The position numbers and the translations under genes were made by a program. Shown here piece after piece: positions 14,529 through 21,282 of a DNA stretch of 24,453 nt (the stretch's first letter is position 1; each line of letters begins with the position of its first letter). Source of the stretch: an uncultured Oscillibacter sp. (GTDB taxonomy: Bacteria > Bacillota > Clostridia > Oscillospirales > Oscillospiraceae). The notes beneath the pieces were generated by a model. The model ran no database searches and was not told the DNA's origin. It was given only the letters and a program-made list of their open reading frames with translations. The DNA is taken from NCBI RefSeq assembly GCF_910579365.1, contig NZ_CAJTUX010000042.1, positions 1-24,453 on the forward strand, given 5' to 3'.

Positions 14529-15185
14529 TTACTGGGTTCCCCTGCTCTCCCGCACGCCCACCAGCAAGCAGACGCTCATGGTGGCGTTTTTCACATTTTC
14601 GATGTGCGCAGAAAGCAGTTCACAGGCCCGCTCCAAGTCTTTCTCCCGCAGGGCGTCCACAATGGTAAGGTGCTCTCCCCGCGAAGCCTTCAGACGCTGG
14701 GGCTGTCTGGAGGCCACGCGCCGCAGCTGTTCAATCTGGCCGTTCAGCGTGCGGAGAATCAGCATCAGCCGAACGTTTCCGCAGCTGTTGACAATCAGCT
14801 CATGCAAGCGGCGGTCCGTTTCGTAATAGGCGTTCGCCGGGTCCTCCGGAGTCAGGGCAGTCAGCTCCCGCCTCAACTCGTCCAGGTCCTGGATGCTGAT
14901 GAGGTCAAAGGACTTACGCAGCGCCTCCACCTCCAGCAGAATGCGCAGAGCGAAAATCTCATTGATATCCTGTACCGTGATCTCCGCCACGAAACAGCCC
15001 CGGCCCGGATAGCGGCGAACCAGGCCCTCACTTTCCAGAACCATCATCGCCTCCCGGACAGGAGAGCGGCTGGTCTGGAGCGTTTTCGCTATTTCCAGCT
15101 CCGAGAGCACACTTCCTGGAAGCAGACGGCTGCTGACGATCTCGTCAAAGAGGTAATCATAGACTCGTTTGGTCGCACCGCTCAA
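14529..15185 (-). CDS. GntR family regulator with FCD domain (paralogue 2)
   Basis: A 218-residue GntR/FCD transcription factor paralogous to the one inside the operon. The winged helix has SRSPVREAMMVLESEGLV and YPGRGCFVAEIT. The FCD domain keeps the Asp/His ligands in ETDRRLHELI, GEHLTIV and SAHIENV. The start is a TTG at 15185, since no ATG exists before residue 47 and the N-terminus aligns with the paralogue. No ribosome site lies at normal distance; AAGGTGG is some 25 nt upstream across an A/T-rich stretch, so translation initiation may be weak or controlled. It is transcribed from the strong promoter at 15450-15478 and ends at its own terminator. It is probably the local regulator of the catabolic operon. 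Confidence 0.88.
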   Translation of the reverse strand: MSGATKRVYDYLFDEIVSSRLLPGSVLSELEIAKTLQTSRSPVREAMMVLESEGLVRRYPGRGCFVAEITVQDINEIFALRILLEVEALRKSFDLISIQDLDELRRELTALTPEDPANAYYETDRRLHELIVNSCGNVRLMLILRTLNGQIEQLRRVASRQPQRLKASRGEHLTIVDALREKDLERACELLSAHIENVKNATMSVCLLVGVRESRGTQ

Positions 15186-15449
15186 ATTATTATTGAAAAA
15201 AATAATACCACCTTCTCACCCAGGCTTTCCCAGCCTTGTCCGCCCCTTTGAAAACTCGTCAGAACGCCGCCTTCATGCCTCGCCGCACCATAAGACGCCG
15301 GGGTTTTGGGACCGTCCACGGAATTTCCGCGGAGATTTCCCGCCGGCAGACGGGCCGCCGTTATGTAAAATATCACACATCCTTCTGCGGCGGCCTGCCC
15401 CGGCGGAACGGTTCTCCCTTTTCAAACAGGGGCCGATCGCTTTGCTGAT
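15186..15449 (-). other. Long untranslated leader of the second GntR gene
   Basis: This gene-free stretch of about 260 nt lies between the promoter and the TTG start. It contains an imperfect inverted repeat TCCACGGAA, 1 nt, TTCCGCGGA (15315-15333, 8 of 9 pairs), a small GGCT/AGCC stem near 15223-15236 and an A/T-rich run just before the start codon. I do not recognise a known riboswitch class in it. The inverted repeat could be an operator for autoregulation or part of an RNA fold. Confidence 0.4.
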
Positions 15450-15478
15450 ATTATAATGATATTTCTCGAGCTCGTCAA
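15450..15478 (-). promoter_or_regulatory. Sigma-A type promoter for the second GntR gene
   Basis: On the minus strand TTGACG (15473-15478) is followed by exactly 17 nt and TATAAT (15450-15455), an almost ideal housekeeping promoter pointing at the GntR gene. Transcription would start near 15443. The -35 element touches the ATG of the plus-strand HTH gene that starts at 15478. A GTAGAC half-site, also seen in the operon operator, lies just upstream of the -35. Confidence 0.75.
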
Positions 15479-15759
15479 TGTCTACCGTCCGGCTTGAGAA
15501 GGCGCGGGTTGTAATATTAAACGCGAAAGAACGCCCGGCGGACATTGCCGAAAGGCTGGGCGTTACCACGGCGACGATCTACCGGGAGTTGAAGCGCGGG
15601 GAAACCGCAGGAGAGGACGGCGCGCCGGTTCTGGACCGGAACCGGCGGCGGGCTTGCAACCGGGTTGTCGCCCAGCAGGGGGTACAGGCGAATTTCAGGC
15701 GGCGGGGCCGGACCCCCGCGGACGGCCTGCAAGGAGGTTTCGACGGCGACGCGGTTTGA
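15478..15759 (+). CDS. Small phage-type helix-turn-helix protein, probably decayed
   Basis: The 93-residue reading frame has a clear HTH motif in its first half, RPADIAERLGVTTATIYREL (about residues 19-38), followed by the charged tail NFRRRGRTPADG. Small proteins of this layout are common in Clostridial prophages and integrative elements, where the HTH is like that of IS30-type transposases and sigma-like regulators. The ATG at 15478 has no ribosome site, and the promoter of the opposite gene overlaps it. The last 15 or so residues may be read-through after loss of the original stop. It is the first of four small plus-strand genes that look like one element's remnant. Confidence 0.5.
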   Translation: MSTVRLEKARVVILNAKERPADIAERLGVTTATIYRELKRGETAGEDGAPVLDRNRRRACNRVVAQQGVQANFRRRGRTPADGLQGGFDGDAV

Positions 15760-15922
15760 AAAGATCACGGAAAGCCGGAAAACGCTGGAGGCGTTCCTCG
15801 CGGCCCTGCCCGTCATGGATGGGCCGTGGGACACGGAATTTCACAAGCGGTTTTGCGCCGATTGCCTTTATCTTGGGTGCGACGTTTGCCCGCATGAGCG
15901 TTTGCCGGACGTGCGGGCATGA
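15743..15922 (+). pseudogene. Small Cys-rich phage-type protein with lost start codon
   Basis: The frame encodes TRFEKITESRKTLEAFLAAL, then LPVMDGPWDTEFHKRF and a compact cysteine cluster CADCLYLGCDVCPH that looks like a small zinc-binding site. The domain layout is familiar from Clostridial prophage accessory genes (family recollection, not named). A strong AAGGAGG lies at 15731-15737, but the codon at the right spacing (15743) is ACG instead of ATG, so a single transition appears to have removed the start. The open frame continues upstream to 15665 but that part has no ribosome site. It overlaps the HTH frame by 17 bp and the next gene by 29 bp, as in compact phage operons. Confidence 0.45.
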
Positions 15923-16169
15923 AATCGACTGGACGCAGGATGAAAGCGGGCGTTTTGTACCCCTTGACCCTGAACCCGTGTTCGTGATCGAGGGCGATGG
16001 GAACGACAAGTTTTACACCGGCGAAAACGCGGCGATCGTGGGCCGCATTGCCAGCCCGGAAGAGGAATCGCCGGAACTGCCTGTTGCCTTTGTTCCGCAT
16101 TGGAAAACATGCGGGAGGGGGATGAGATCATGTAACGTCAATTCTGCTTGCTCTGTTTTCTTGAACTGA
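15894..16169 (+). pseudogene. Small zinc-ribbon-like phage-type protein, probably 3'-frameshifted
   Basis: The 91-residue frame starts MSVCRTCGHEIDW with a CxxC knuckle, continues with VPLDPEPVFVIEGDGN and ends its conserved part at LPVAFVPHWKTC. The layout matches small prophage-encoded zinc-ribbon proteins I have seen in Clostridia; the function is unknown. After HWKTC the present frame reads an unlikely tail. With one extra base there it would read C-R-E-G-D-E-I-M and stop at TAA 16133, a more natural end. A one-base deletion is therefore suspected. The ATG lies inside the preceding gene, so translation was probably coupled. Confidence 0.42.
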
Positions 16170-16336
16170 AAAAGGCGGGGAAACACAATGGCGGGCTTGA
16201 TCGTGATCTTTTGGAAGAGTTGTGGCGCAAGCGGAAGCGCAAAGGACAGAAAAAGGGTGATCGAATAGGCTATTGCAACGCCGACCGCCTGCAATCAGAC
16301 GAAAACGGAATTGCGGCCCTTGCAACCACCTTGTGA
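16136..16336 (+). pseudogene. Basic phage-type small ORF without usable start
   Basis: The frame reads RQFCLLCFLELKKAGKHNGG then LDRDLLEELWRKRKRKGQ, an amphipathic and strongly basic small protein, before a doubtful tail. Directly upstream, ATG at 16130 is followed at once by TAA in this frame, so the original start seems lost; the only later candidate is TTG at 16148, without a ribosome site. Position and style fit the neighbouring phage-type remnants. No function can be assigned. Confidence 0.3.
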
Positions 16337-16482
16337 AGCAGGCGGGCGGGAAAAAGCGGCGGTCCTCTTCCCACAACTTGAAGAAGCCGACCAGCCGGGC
16401 GAACGACGGCAAGTACAACCGGCGGCAGATCGAGAAATGGGCGAAAGAGAAACCGGGCCGCGCCTTTTGGAAAAAGAAATAG
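16273..16482 (+). CDS. Short basic ORF at the end of the phage-type remnant
   Basis: Up to 69 residues from a TTG at 16273; an internal GTG at 16333 would give 49. The conserved-looking part is the C-terminal ANDGKYNRRQIEKWAKEKPG ending FWKKK, very Lys/Arg rich. It lies in the same direction and style as the three preceding small genes and ends 5-15 bp before an opposite-strand pseudogene begins, which may mark a junction between two elements. It is unrecognised and could be a fragment. Confidence 0.3.
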   Translation: MQRRPPAIRRKRNCGPCNHLVKQAGGKKRRSSSHNLKKPTSRANDGKYNRRQIEKWAKEKPGRAFWKKK

Positions 16483-16495
16483 GGTGTTCAGACCC

Positions 16496-16931
16496 GCCAG
16501 ATTGTCGGACTCAATGGCGATCTGAACCGCCCCGGCGGCATTCTTTCGCAGCCAGTCCAAATACGCGTCCCGGTACAGCGGCGCCAGATGGGCGAAAGAC
16601 TTCAGCCGGTCCGGGGCAATCAGAACCTGGTCCTTGAACTTCTGGATGGACGGAAAGAGGCTGTCATAGGTCAAAAAATCAAATACGCCGTCCCGACTTG
16701 TGCGATGCAATCCAGATACTGCTTGCGCATGCCGTTCCGGTGGTATCCTTGAAGCTCCGGAAAGTAGATCTCCGCCCAGCCCGGAGCGCTCTCCGGCAGC
16801 TCCAAGCGCAGGCGGGCCAGATTCCCGCGTTCGTGGAACGCGTCTGCGGCCATCTCCCGCACGGAGGCTGGACCTCCTTCCGCTGGAGAAGAACATTCTC
16901 CTGAGATGTAATGTATAAAGGGTGGTTTCAC
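16496..16931 (-). pseudogene. Frameshifted hypothetical protein of a mobile element
   Basis: Two adjacent minus-strand frames fit together as one protein. The first reads REMAADAFHERGNLARLRLE, then APGWAEIYFPELQGYHRNGM and RKQYLDCIAQ. The second continues RDGVFDFLTYDSLFPSIQKF, then KDQVLIAPDRLKSFAHLAPL and YRDAYLDWLRKNAAGAVQIA. The frame changes near 16684-16694; adding one A in the ACAAGT stretch gives A-Q-S-R-D-G and restores a single frame. The sequence breaks off near 16496 where the plus-strand remnants end, so the 3' end is also truncated. I do not recognise the family. It sits directly beyond the serine recombinase and probably belonged to the same or an adjacent integrative element. 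Confidence 0.45.
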
Positions 16932-16949
16932 CAGGCCACTACATTACAT
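16906..16949. repeat. 10-bp inverted repeat with 24-nt spacer
   Basis: ATGTAATGTA (16906-16915) and TACATTACAT (16940-16949) are perfect inverted copies; the spacer contains a small GGTG/CACC stem. It lies at the 5' edge of the frameshifted unknown gene and beyond the 3' end of the serine recombinase. It could be an operator, a recombinase binding site, or one end of the element. A related TAATGT word follows near 16971. Confidence 0.5.
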
Positions 16950-17045
16950 TGACTGCGGCTCATTTGTGGCAGTAATGTGATAAAACCCGCTTAACCCCTG
17001 TAATTGCAAGGGTAAAAGGTGATAGGGAACTATTTCCGCAGAGGG

Positions 17046-17069
17046 CGGCGTGATCGCACGATCACGCCG
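17046..17069. terminator. GC-rich hairpin over the 3' end of the recombinase gene
   Basis: An 11-bp perfect stem (CGGCGTGATCG 17046-17056, CGATCACGCCG 17059-17069) with a 2-nt loop covers the stop codon of the recombinase fragment. No clear U-tract follows on the minus strand, and only a weak TCTTTC follows on the plus strand. It may end transcription weakly or stabilise the transcript. Confidence 0.45.
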
Positions 17070-18320
17070 TCTTTCTGCGTCCATAGGTAGTTTCGCTGAT
17101 AACAGGTTCACCAATTTCCGGCATATCCAGATCATCCAGGAAATTGAAGATAATCCTGACCTTCTGAATCCGCGTGGTCCCTTGCTTCTCTGGCGCATAG
17201 ACGATGATCTTTTTGATAAACTCGTTTACAATGGTCGGTGTCAGCTCCGGGATGTCCACATATTTCTCGACCAAAGCGACGAACTGGTCAAAGCCGTTGT
17301 CCATTTCCTCGCGGGTGGCTACCCAGTCCTCAAGGCCGATAATCTCATTGTTAAGATTGGCCTGCTCCGCTTCATAGCCTTCAGCCATTTTCTGGTAGCG
17401 TTCCTGGCTCAAATTACCCAGCACCATGTCTTCGTAGATACGGGTCATAAGCACATCAATATCCGCTAGACGCTTCTTGGCCTGGGCCAGACGCCGCTTG
17501 TCCTCCCGGATAGACTTTTCCTGCTCCTCTCTGCGGCAGTGCAGCCAATCCTCTTGAAAGCCCTCTACGTCAGAACGGATCATCTCCGTTACAGCCCGGA
17601 TACGCTTCAGCACCACATCCCGCAGCACTTCCTCTCGGATAATATGCCCCGAACAAGTCCCACGCCCGCTTCTGTATTTGGCGCAGACGTAGCGATCCTG
17701 CCTGCCCTCAAACCTTTTACAAGTGGCGAAGTTGAGCTTACTTCCGCAGTCGGCACAGAATAGAAGTCCGGAAAACAGTCCTTGCCGCTCACCCTTGGTG
17801 ACGCGGCGCTTGTTCTTCCGCAGCTCCTGTACCCGGTCCCACTGTTCCTGCGGAACAATGGCCTCCTGTGTACCGGGCAGGATGAACATATCCTCTTTGG
17901 CGTTGGGAATGCGCTTTTTGAGCTTATAGGACTTGGAATAGGTCTTGAAGTTGCAGACACAACCAGTGTACTCCATCCGTTCCAGGATACCAACCACAGA
18001 CTGCTCATGCCAGTGACAGGGACGCTCCGGCGCGGGCTTACCTTTACGCATAGCATAGAGGGCCTTGACCGTTGGCACTTGGTCAGCTTCGAGGATTCGG
18101 GCAATCCGGCATGGGCCGATTCCAGCAATCGTCAGGTCAAAGATACGCTTGACCACTGGTGCGGCTTCTTCGTCCAAAATCCAGTGGTCCTTGTCCTGCG
18201 GGTCAGAGCGGTAGCCATAAGGCGGTTTCCCCATATGTTTGCCGCTGGTGCCGCGGGCTTTCATCACGGAACGGACCTTTTTACTGGTGTCCTTGGCATA
18301 AAAATCGTTAAAAAGATTCC
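17062..18320 (-). pseudogene. Large serine recombinase, C-terminal part only
   Basis: The homologous part starts at NLFNDFYAKDTSKKVRSVMK, which in TnpX/Tn4451-type large serine recombinases follows the catalytic resolvase domain. It then has the recombinase domain (GKPPYGYRSDPQDKDHWILD, EYTGC), the zinc ribbon (LLFCADCGSKLNFATC, with YVCAKYRSGRGTCSG) and a coiled-coil region (EEQEKSIREDKRRLAQAKKR). The stop is at 17062. The catalytic N-terminal domain with the active-site Ser is absent. The frame stays open to 18462 only by reading antisense through the 27-bp repeat and the island, giving about 48 unrelated residues. The protein can therefore not catalyse strand exchange. The loss coincides with the left repeat copy. 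Confidence 0.88.
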
Positions 18321-18343
18321 TTCTGTAGAGAAAAAAGATGCAG
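18317..18343. repeat. 27-bp direct repeat, left copy
   Basis: It begins TTCCTTCTGTAGAG and ends GATGCAG, identical over 27 bp to 24401-24427; bases on both sides differ. It marks the left edge of the AT-rich island at the point where recombinase homology stops. It is a candidate attachment-site or duplicated target sequence. Confidence 0.85.
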
Positions 18344-18375
18344 CTGCAAATCGTTATTGTAGGACGATTTGCAGC
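18331..18375 (-). terminator. Terminator-like hairpin at the left island edge
   Basis: A perfect 12-bp stem (GCTGCAAATCGT 18343-18354, ACGATTTGCAGC 18364-18375) with a 9-nt loop is followed on the minus strand by TGCATC and then six T residues (A-run 18331-18336). It would end the qatABCD transcript about 125 bp after qatD. The U-tract lies within the 27-bp repeat, and the stem starts at the repeat's last base. Confidence 0.65.
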
Positions 18376-18501
18376 GCTTCTTGGGTGGGAATTTGTTAGC
18401 AGATTAACATATGGAAAATCCATAGGGAAAAATATCATCGTATTTATGCACAGGAATTTCAAGTATTTTCACAATTCAACTCAGATGAACAATCTTACAC
18501 A

Positions 18502-19224
18502 TTAAAGAGTCAATAAACGATTGAAATTTTCATAAACAATATTTTCAATATTTTGCACACCAATCGTAGCTGCAAGAATAGAGTATATGTCCCTAAGGTT
18601 TACTGGCTTATATTTATGTGTTCCGACTTTTGTAAATGGGCCATCACTTTCTACAAGTATTTTATCTAATGGAATTTCTGAAATTATGCGCTTTCCTCTG
18701 GATGTCATACACATATTGGAATTGACCGAGAAATAGTAACCAGCCCTAATAAATTTCTGCATATTTTCTAAATCACCAGTATACCAGTGGATTATTGCTC
18801 GCTTTATTTCATTCTGAACCATAATATTAAAAACATCTTTTTCTGCATTTCTTGAATGAACTGTAAGAAGTTTGCTACTACCAGCAACACTTCGACATAT
18901 GAACTCAAACGCGTCAACTTGTTTTATTTTTGTTCCAATATGTTTTGACGAGAAATCCAATCCAACTTCCCCTATATATTTCGCTTTGGACAATTCAGAA
19001 AGGAATGTTTGCCTGTTTAACGCCATCTCTGAACATACCTGTGGATTATATCCCAGCGCAAATTTGATATATCGAGTTTCTGAATATAATTTTTTACATG
19101 CACAGTATATTTCAGGTGAATTGGTAACGCATAACGTATATTGTTTCATCGCATTGATTTGATCATACCAATAGCGGTGTTCACGGTAAAAATCCAAATG
19201 AAAATGCGTATCAATTAGTCGCAT
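18502..19224 (-). CDS. qatD: QatD: TatD-family metal-dependent nuclease of the Qat defence system
   Basis: A 240-residue TIM-barrel hydrolase of the TatD DNase family. All metal ligands are in place: HxH in DTHFHLDF (residues 6-8), Glu in YIGEVGLDF, His in LTVHSRNA, His in IIHWYTG and Asp in VESDGPF. In the Qat system described by Gao and colleagues (2020) the fourth gene is such a TatD-like enzyme and is needed for phage protection. The ATG at 19224 overlaps the end of qatC by 14 bp, and gene order matches the known operon. Its AT-rich coding differs from the flanking chromosome. Housekeeping TatD is excluded by context rather than by sequence. Confidence 0.92.
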   Translation of the reverse strand: MRLIDTHFHLDFYREHRYWYDQINAMKQYTLCVTNSPEIYCACKKLYSETRYIKFALGYNPQVCSEMALNRQTFLSELSKAKYIGEVGLDFSSKHIGTKIKQVDAFEFICRSVAGSSKLLTVHSRNAEKDVFNIMVQNEIKRAIIHWYTGDLENMQKFIRAGYYFSVNSNMCMTSRGKRIISEIPLDKILVESDGPFTKVGTHKYKPVNLRDIYSILAATIGVQNIENIVYENFNRLLTL

Positions 19225-20593
19225 AAGGCACTCCAGCTATTCGAAGCAATTCTGGATCTACAGATAACATTCGAATCAAGTCTGCAATCGTCTCTTTGTA
19301 TAGTCTCAAGAAAGTATGAGTTTCTTCTTGCGTTAGCCTACCTGTTGCCTTTATTCTCTTCATAAGATCTTCGTCCGCTGATAAGTATGCACTATTAATT
19401 GAACTGAGAAGATCAACAAAATCAGAACGCTTAGCATTGGTGGCATTCATAAAATAGTCTAATGATAACACATCATAGCTATAATGCTCATCAGGCGGAA
19501 GAACACCAACAAGGGAAGATTGTCGGATTAGACATGGATAACAGTAACCACAATTCTCTGGCTCGGTTTTGCCTTGCCACCGTCCATTACACGGGTGAGA
19601 ACAAGAGATGGTCTTATGTATATTCTCTAAGAATCCAGGGGCCGCAATGAATTGATGTACCATTTCACGCTTTGTTTGAAAAGCAAATGGATTTATCACC
19701 TCATGCCGTATTCCAACTTTTTCTAGAATTCCATTCAGCATTTTTAAAAAATGGGGGTGTGTTGTTCTTGTGCTACAGCTTCCACTTCGGCCCATAGTAA
19801 GCGGCAAGTTTAGTCCAATAAAACCATTTTCCGGGATATAGACTGGCGTATCATCTCCAACCACTTCAGCAATACAAATTGCAGCACAAATAAATAAGAA
19901 CGATCTACTTCTACTAGTATTCTCAGTTGGAAGATTTTCCGTCCCAAGCGGACAGCATGCCCTAGCCGTAAAAGTAAATAGCAGCTTAACTATATCAGGA
20001 AAACAGCAATTTAGGCTATCCATCAAAGTTCTTTGAACAGACTCGAGCTTCCCGTATTCCTTGAAACCGACAAATACTGTGTTTTTGCCTTTCATCATAA
20101 AATCATATGCGCCGCAAAAGGAATCTAAGCCGCCAGAGAATAAAGAAACTCCATCAATTCTATTTAATAATGTATTGCGGGCTGGTGTATGTACATGATT
20201 ATCCTTGAATCTATTCTCAATCTCGCAAGATCTGAATGTAAAATGCCACAAGTCCCCCGAAAGATAGCTTAACATTCTTTCAAGTTCTTCCTTGACAAAG
20301 TTCCATTGATCTGCCATGATAACTGGAACATTAAGATGTACTTCTCGAGTCCAATTGTCTGGAGTTTTACTGCGAGGTATTCGCTTATCTGTAGCAAAAA
20401 CTGATAACGCAATTATATACAAGTCCTCGCATATGGGAGTTACTGCTTGGATTCCCAATACCCTATACCAGCCATCACGAATATTCGAGGCAACCCTTCC
20501 ACGCTGTCCCGGAACACCTATATTGAAGGTCATGGCATCTACAAAGGATGCCGCTCTTTCCTCCGCGATACATTTGTTGATCCATATTTTCAT
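19211..20593 (-). CDS. qatC: QatC: QueC-like protein of the Qat defence system
   Basis: 460 residues, about twice the size of the queuosine enzyme QueC. An N-terminal domain of about 145 residues precedes an ATP-pyrophosphatase fold with the PP-loop SLFSGGLDSFCGAYD (SGGLDS at 153-158). The zinc-binding end shows SCSHPCNGRWQGKT and NCGYCYPCLIRQ, the QueC-like cysteine set. Family knowledge: QueC makes 7-cyano-7-deazaguanine; in Qat and related defence systems such homologues may modify a protein or nucleic acid through the same chemistry. ATG at 20593 is chosen over 20605 because GGTGAG lies just upstream. It begins 1 bp after the stop of qatB. Confidence 0.92.
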   Translation of the reverse strand: MKIWINKCIAEERAASFVDAMTFNIGVPGQRGRVASNIRDGWYRVLGIQAVTPICEDLYIIALSVFATDKRIPRSKTPDNWTREVHLNVPVIMADQWNFVKEELERMLSYLSGDLWHFTFRSCEIENRFKDNHVHTPARNTLLNRIDGVSLFSGGLDSFCGAYDFMMKGKNTVFVGFKEYGKLESVQRTLMDSLNCCFPDIVKLLFTFTARACCPLGTENLPTENTSRSRSFLFICAAICIAEVVGDDTPVYIPENGFIGLNLPLTMGRSGSCSTRTTHPHFLKMLNGILEKVGIRHEVINPFAFQTKREMVHQFIAAPGFLENIHKTISCSHPCNGRWQGKTEPENCGYCYPCLIRQSSLVGVLPPDEHYSYDVLSLDYFMNATNAKRSDFVDLLSSINSAYLSADEDLMKRIKATGRLTQEETHTFLRLYKETIADLIRMLSVDPELLRIAGVPYATN

Positions 20594-20594
20594 A

Positions 20595-21278
20595 TTACTC
20601 ACCATAGAAAATAGTCATAAGTTCAAAGCCTTTGTTTAAAGTGTTTTGAACAATCATTTCATTTGCTAAGTTATGCGGATTGATTTCTTTAAGGATATTC
20701 TCTGTTAATTGCTGATCCATAGCATAGTATATATATTCTTGCATCTCAGCTATTCTCGCATTTGCTTCTTCAATTACAGGACATTTAGTGCGTATTTGCT
20801 TATCAAAAAGTTGAGCAAATTTCAGTTTGGCAAATTGGCATACCATTTCTTTTAGCAAGCGAGAAGTGTCAATGTCTTGTAAATCTTCTAGTTGAATTAC
20901 TTCCAGGACTTTAAAAGTCTCAACCATGCTATCTAATGCAATTTTATCATCAATCGTATTGCCATCATTTGCAAAATGTGAAATTAACGCATCTAATGCT
21001 TCTTTGGGTTCTAAAGATAAAATATCTTCTCGTCCAATTTCACGTAGAGCTACCGCATAACCTCGAGCAGTACTTGCAGATGAGAAACTGATTGCCCCTG
21101 CAAATGCTCTCGTTACCTGAGAAACATTATAACTATCGCCAGCCATTGCTCTCGCATACTGGGCAGCTGCGTTTCTTCTTGCAACATCAGAGGGATTACT
21201 TAAGTAATGTGATATTTCTCCTTTCGCTCGTTTCCAATTAGGAGTGGACGGCGCAATATATCCTTTAGACGTGCCCAT
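20595..21278 (-). CDS. qatB: QatB of the Qat defence system
   Basis: 227 residues with no enzyme motif. The N-terminus MGTSKGYIAPSTPNWKRAKG is typical of QatB, followed by a Ser/Ala-rich segment and a largely helical C-terminal half. The name rests on this N-terminus plus its position between a KAP ATPase and a QueC-like gene. Function within the system is unknown; because QatB begins with a flexible, small-residue-rich N-terminus it may be a substrate of the QatC chemistry (speculation). ATG at 21278 has AAAGGTG at good spacing, lying in the last codons of qatA; the longer frame to 21320 is not needed. Confidence 0.88.
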   Translation of the reverse strand: MGTSKGYIAPSTPNWKRAKGEISHYLSNPSDVARRNAAAQYARAMAGDSYNVSQVTRAFAGAISFSSASTARGYAVALREIGREDILSLEPKEALDALISHFANDGNTIDDKIALDSMVETFKVLEVIQLEDLQDIDTSRLLKEMVCQFAKLKFAQLFDKQIRTKCPVIEEANARIAEMQEYIYYAMDQQLTENILKEINPHNLANEMIVQNTLNKGFELMTIFYGE

Positions 21279-21282
21279 TTTA

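Noticed and set aside
13182..15251. 689-residue plus-strand frame opposite the LeuC-like and GntR genes
   Set aside because: It runs through a strong terminator hairpin and two well-supported genes on the other strand; shadow frame.
15186..15449. Known riboswitch (cobalamin, glycine or Moco) in the GntR leader
   Set aside because: I could not match the conserved core of any of these classes; only unspecific inverted repeats are visible.
15273..15569. 98-residue minus-strand frame overlapping the GntR promoter
   Set aside because: It spans the strong promoter and has no ribosome site or motif; its Arg/Gly-rich tail is typical of chance frames.
18321..18462. N-terminal 48 residues of the long recombinase frame as a real domain
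   Set aside because: They are read antisense through the repeat, the terminator-like hairpin and AT-rich island DNA, and do not resemble a resolvase catalytic domain.
19211..20593. Queuosine biosynthesis gene queC
   Set aside because: The protein is about twice the size of QueC, has a long extra N-terminal domain, and sits between QatB and a TatD-like gene, so the Qat assignment fits better.
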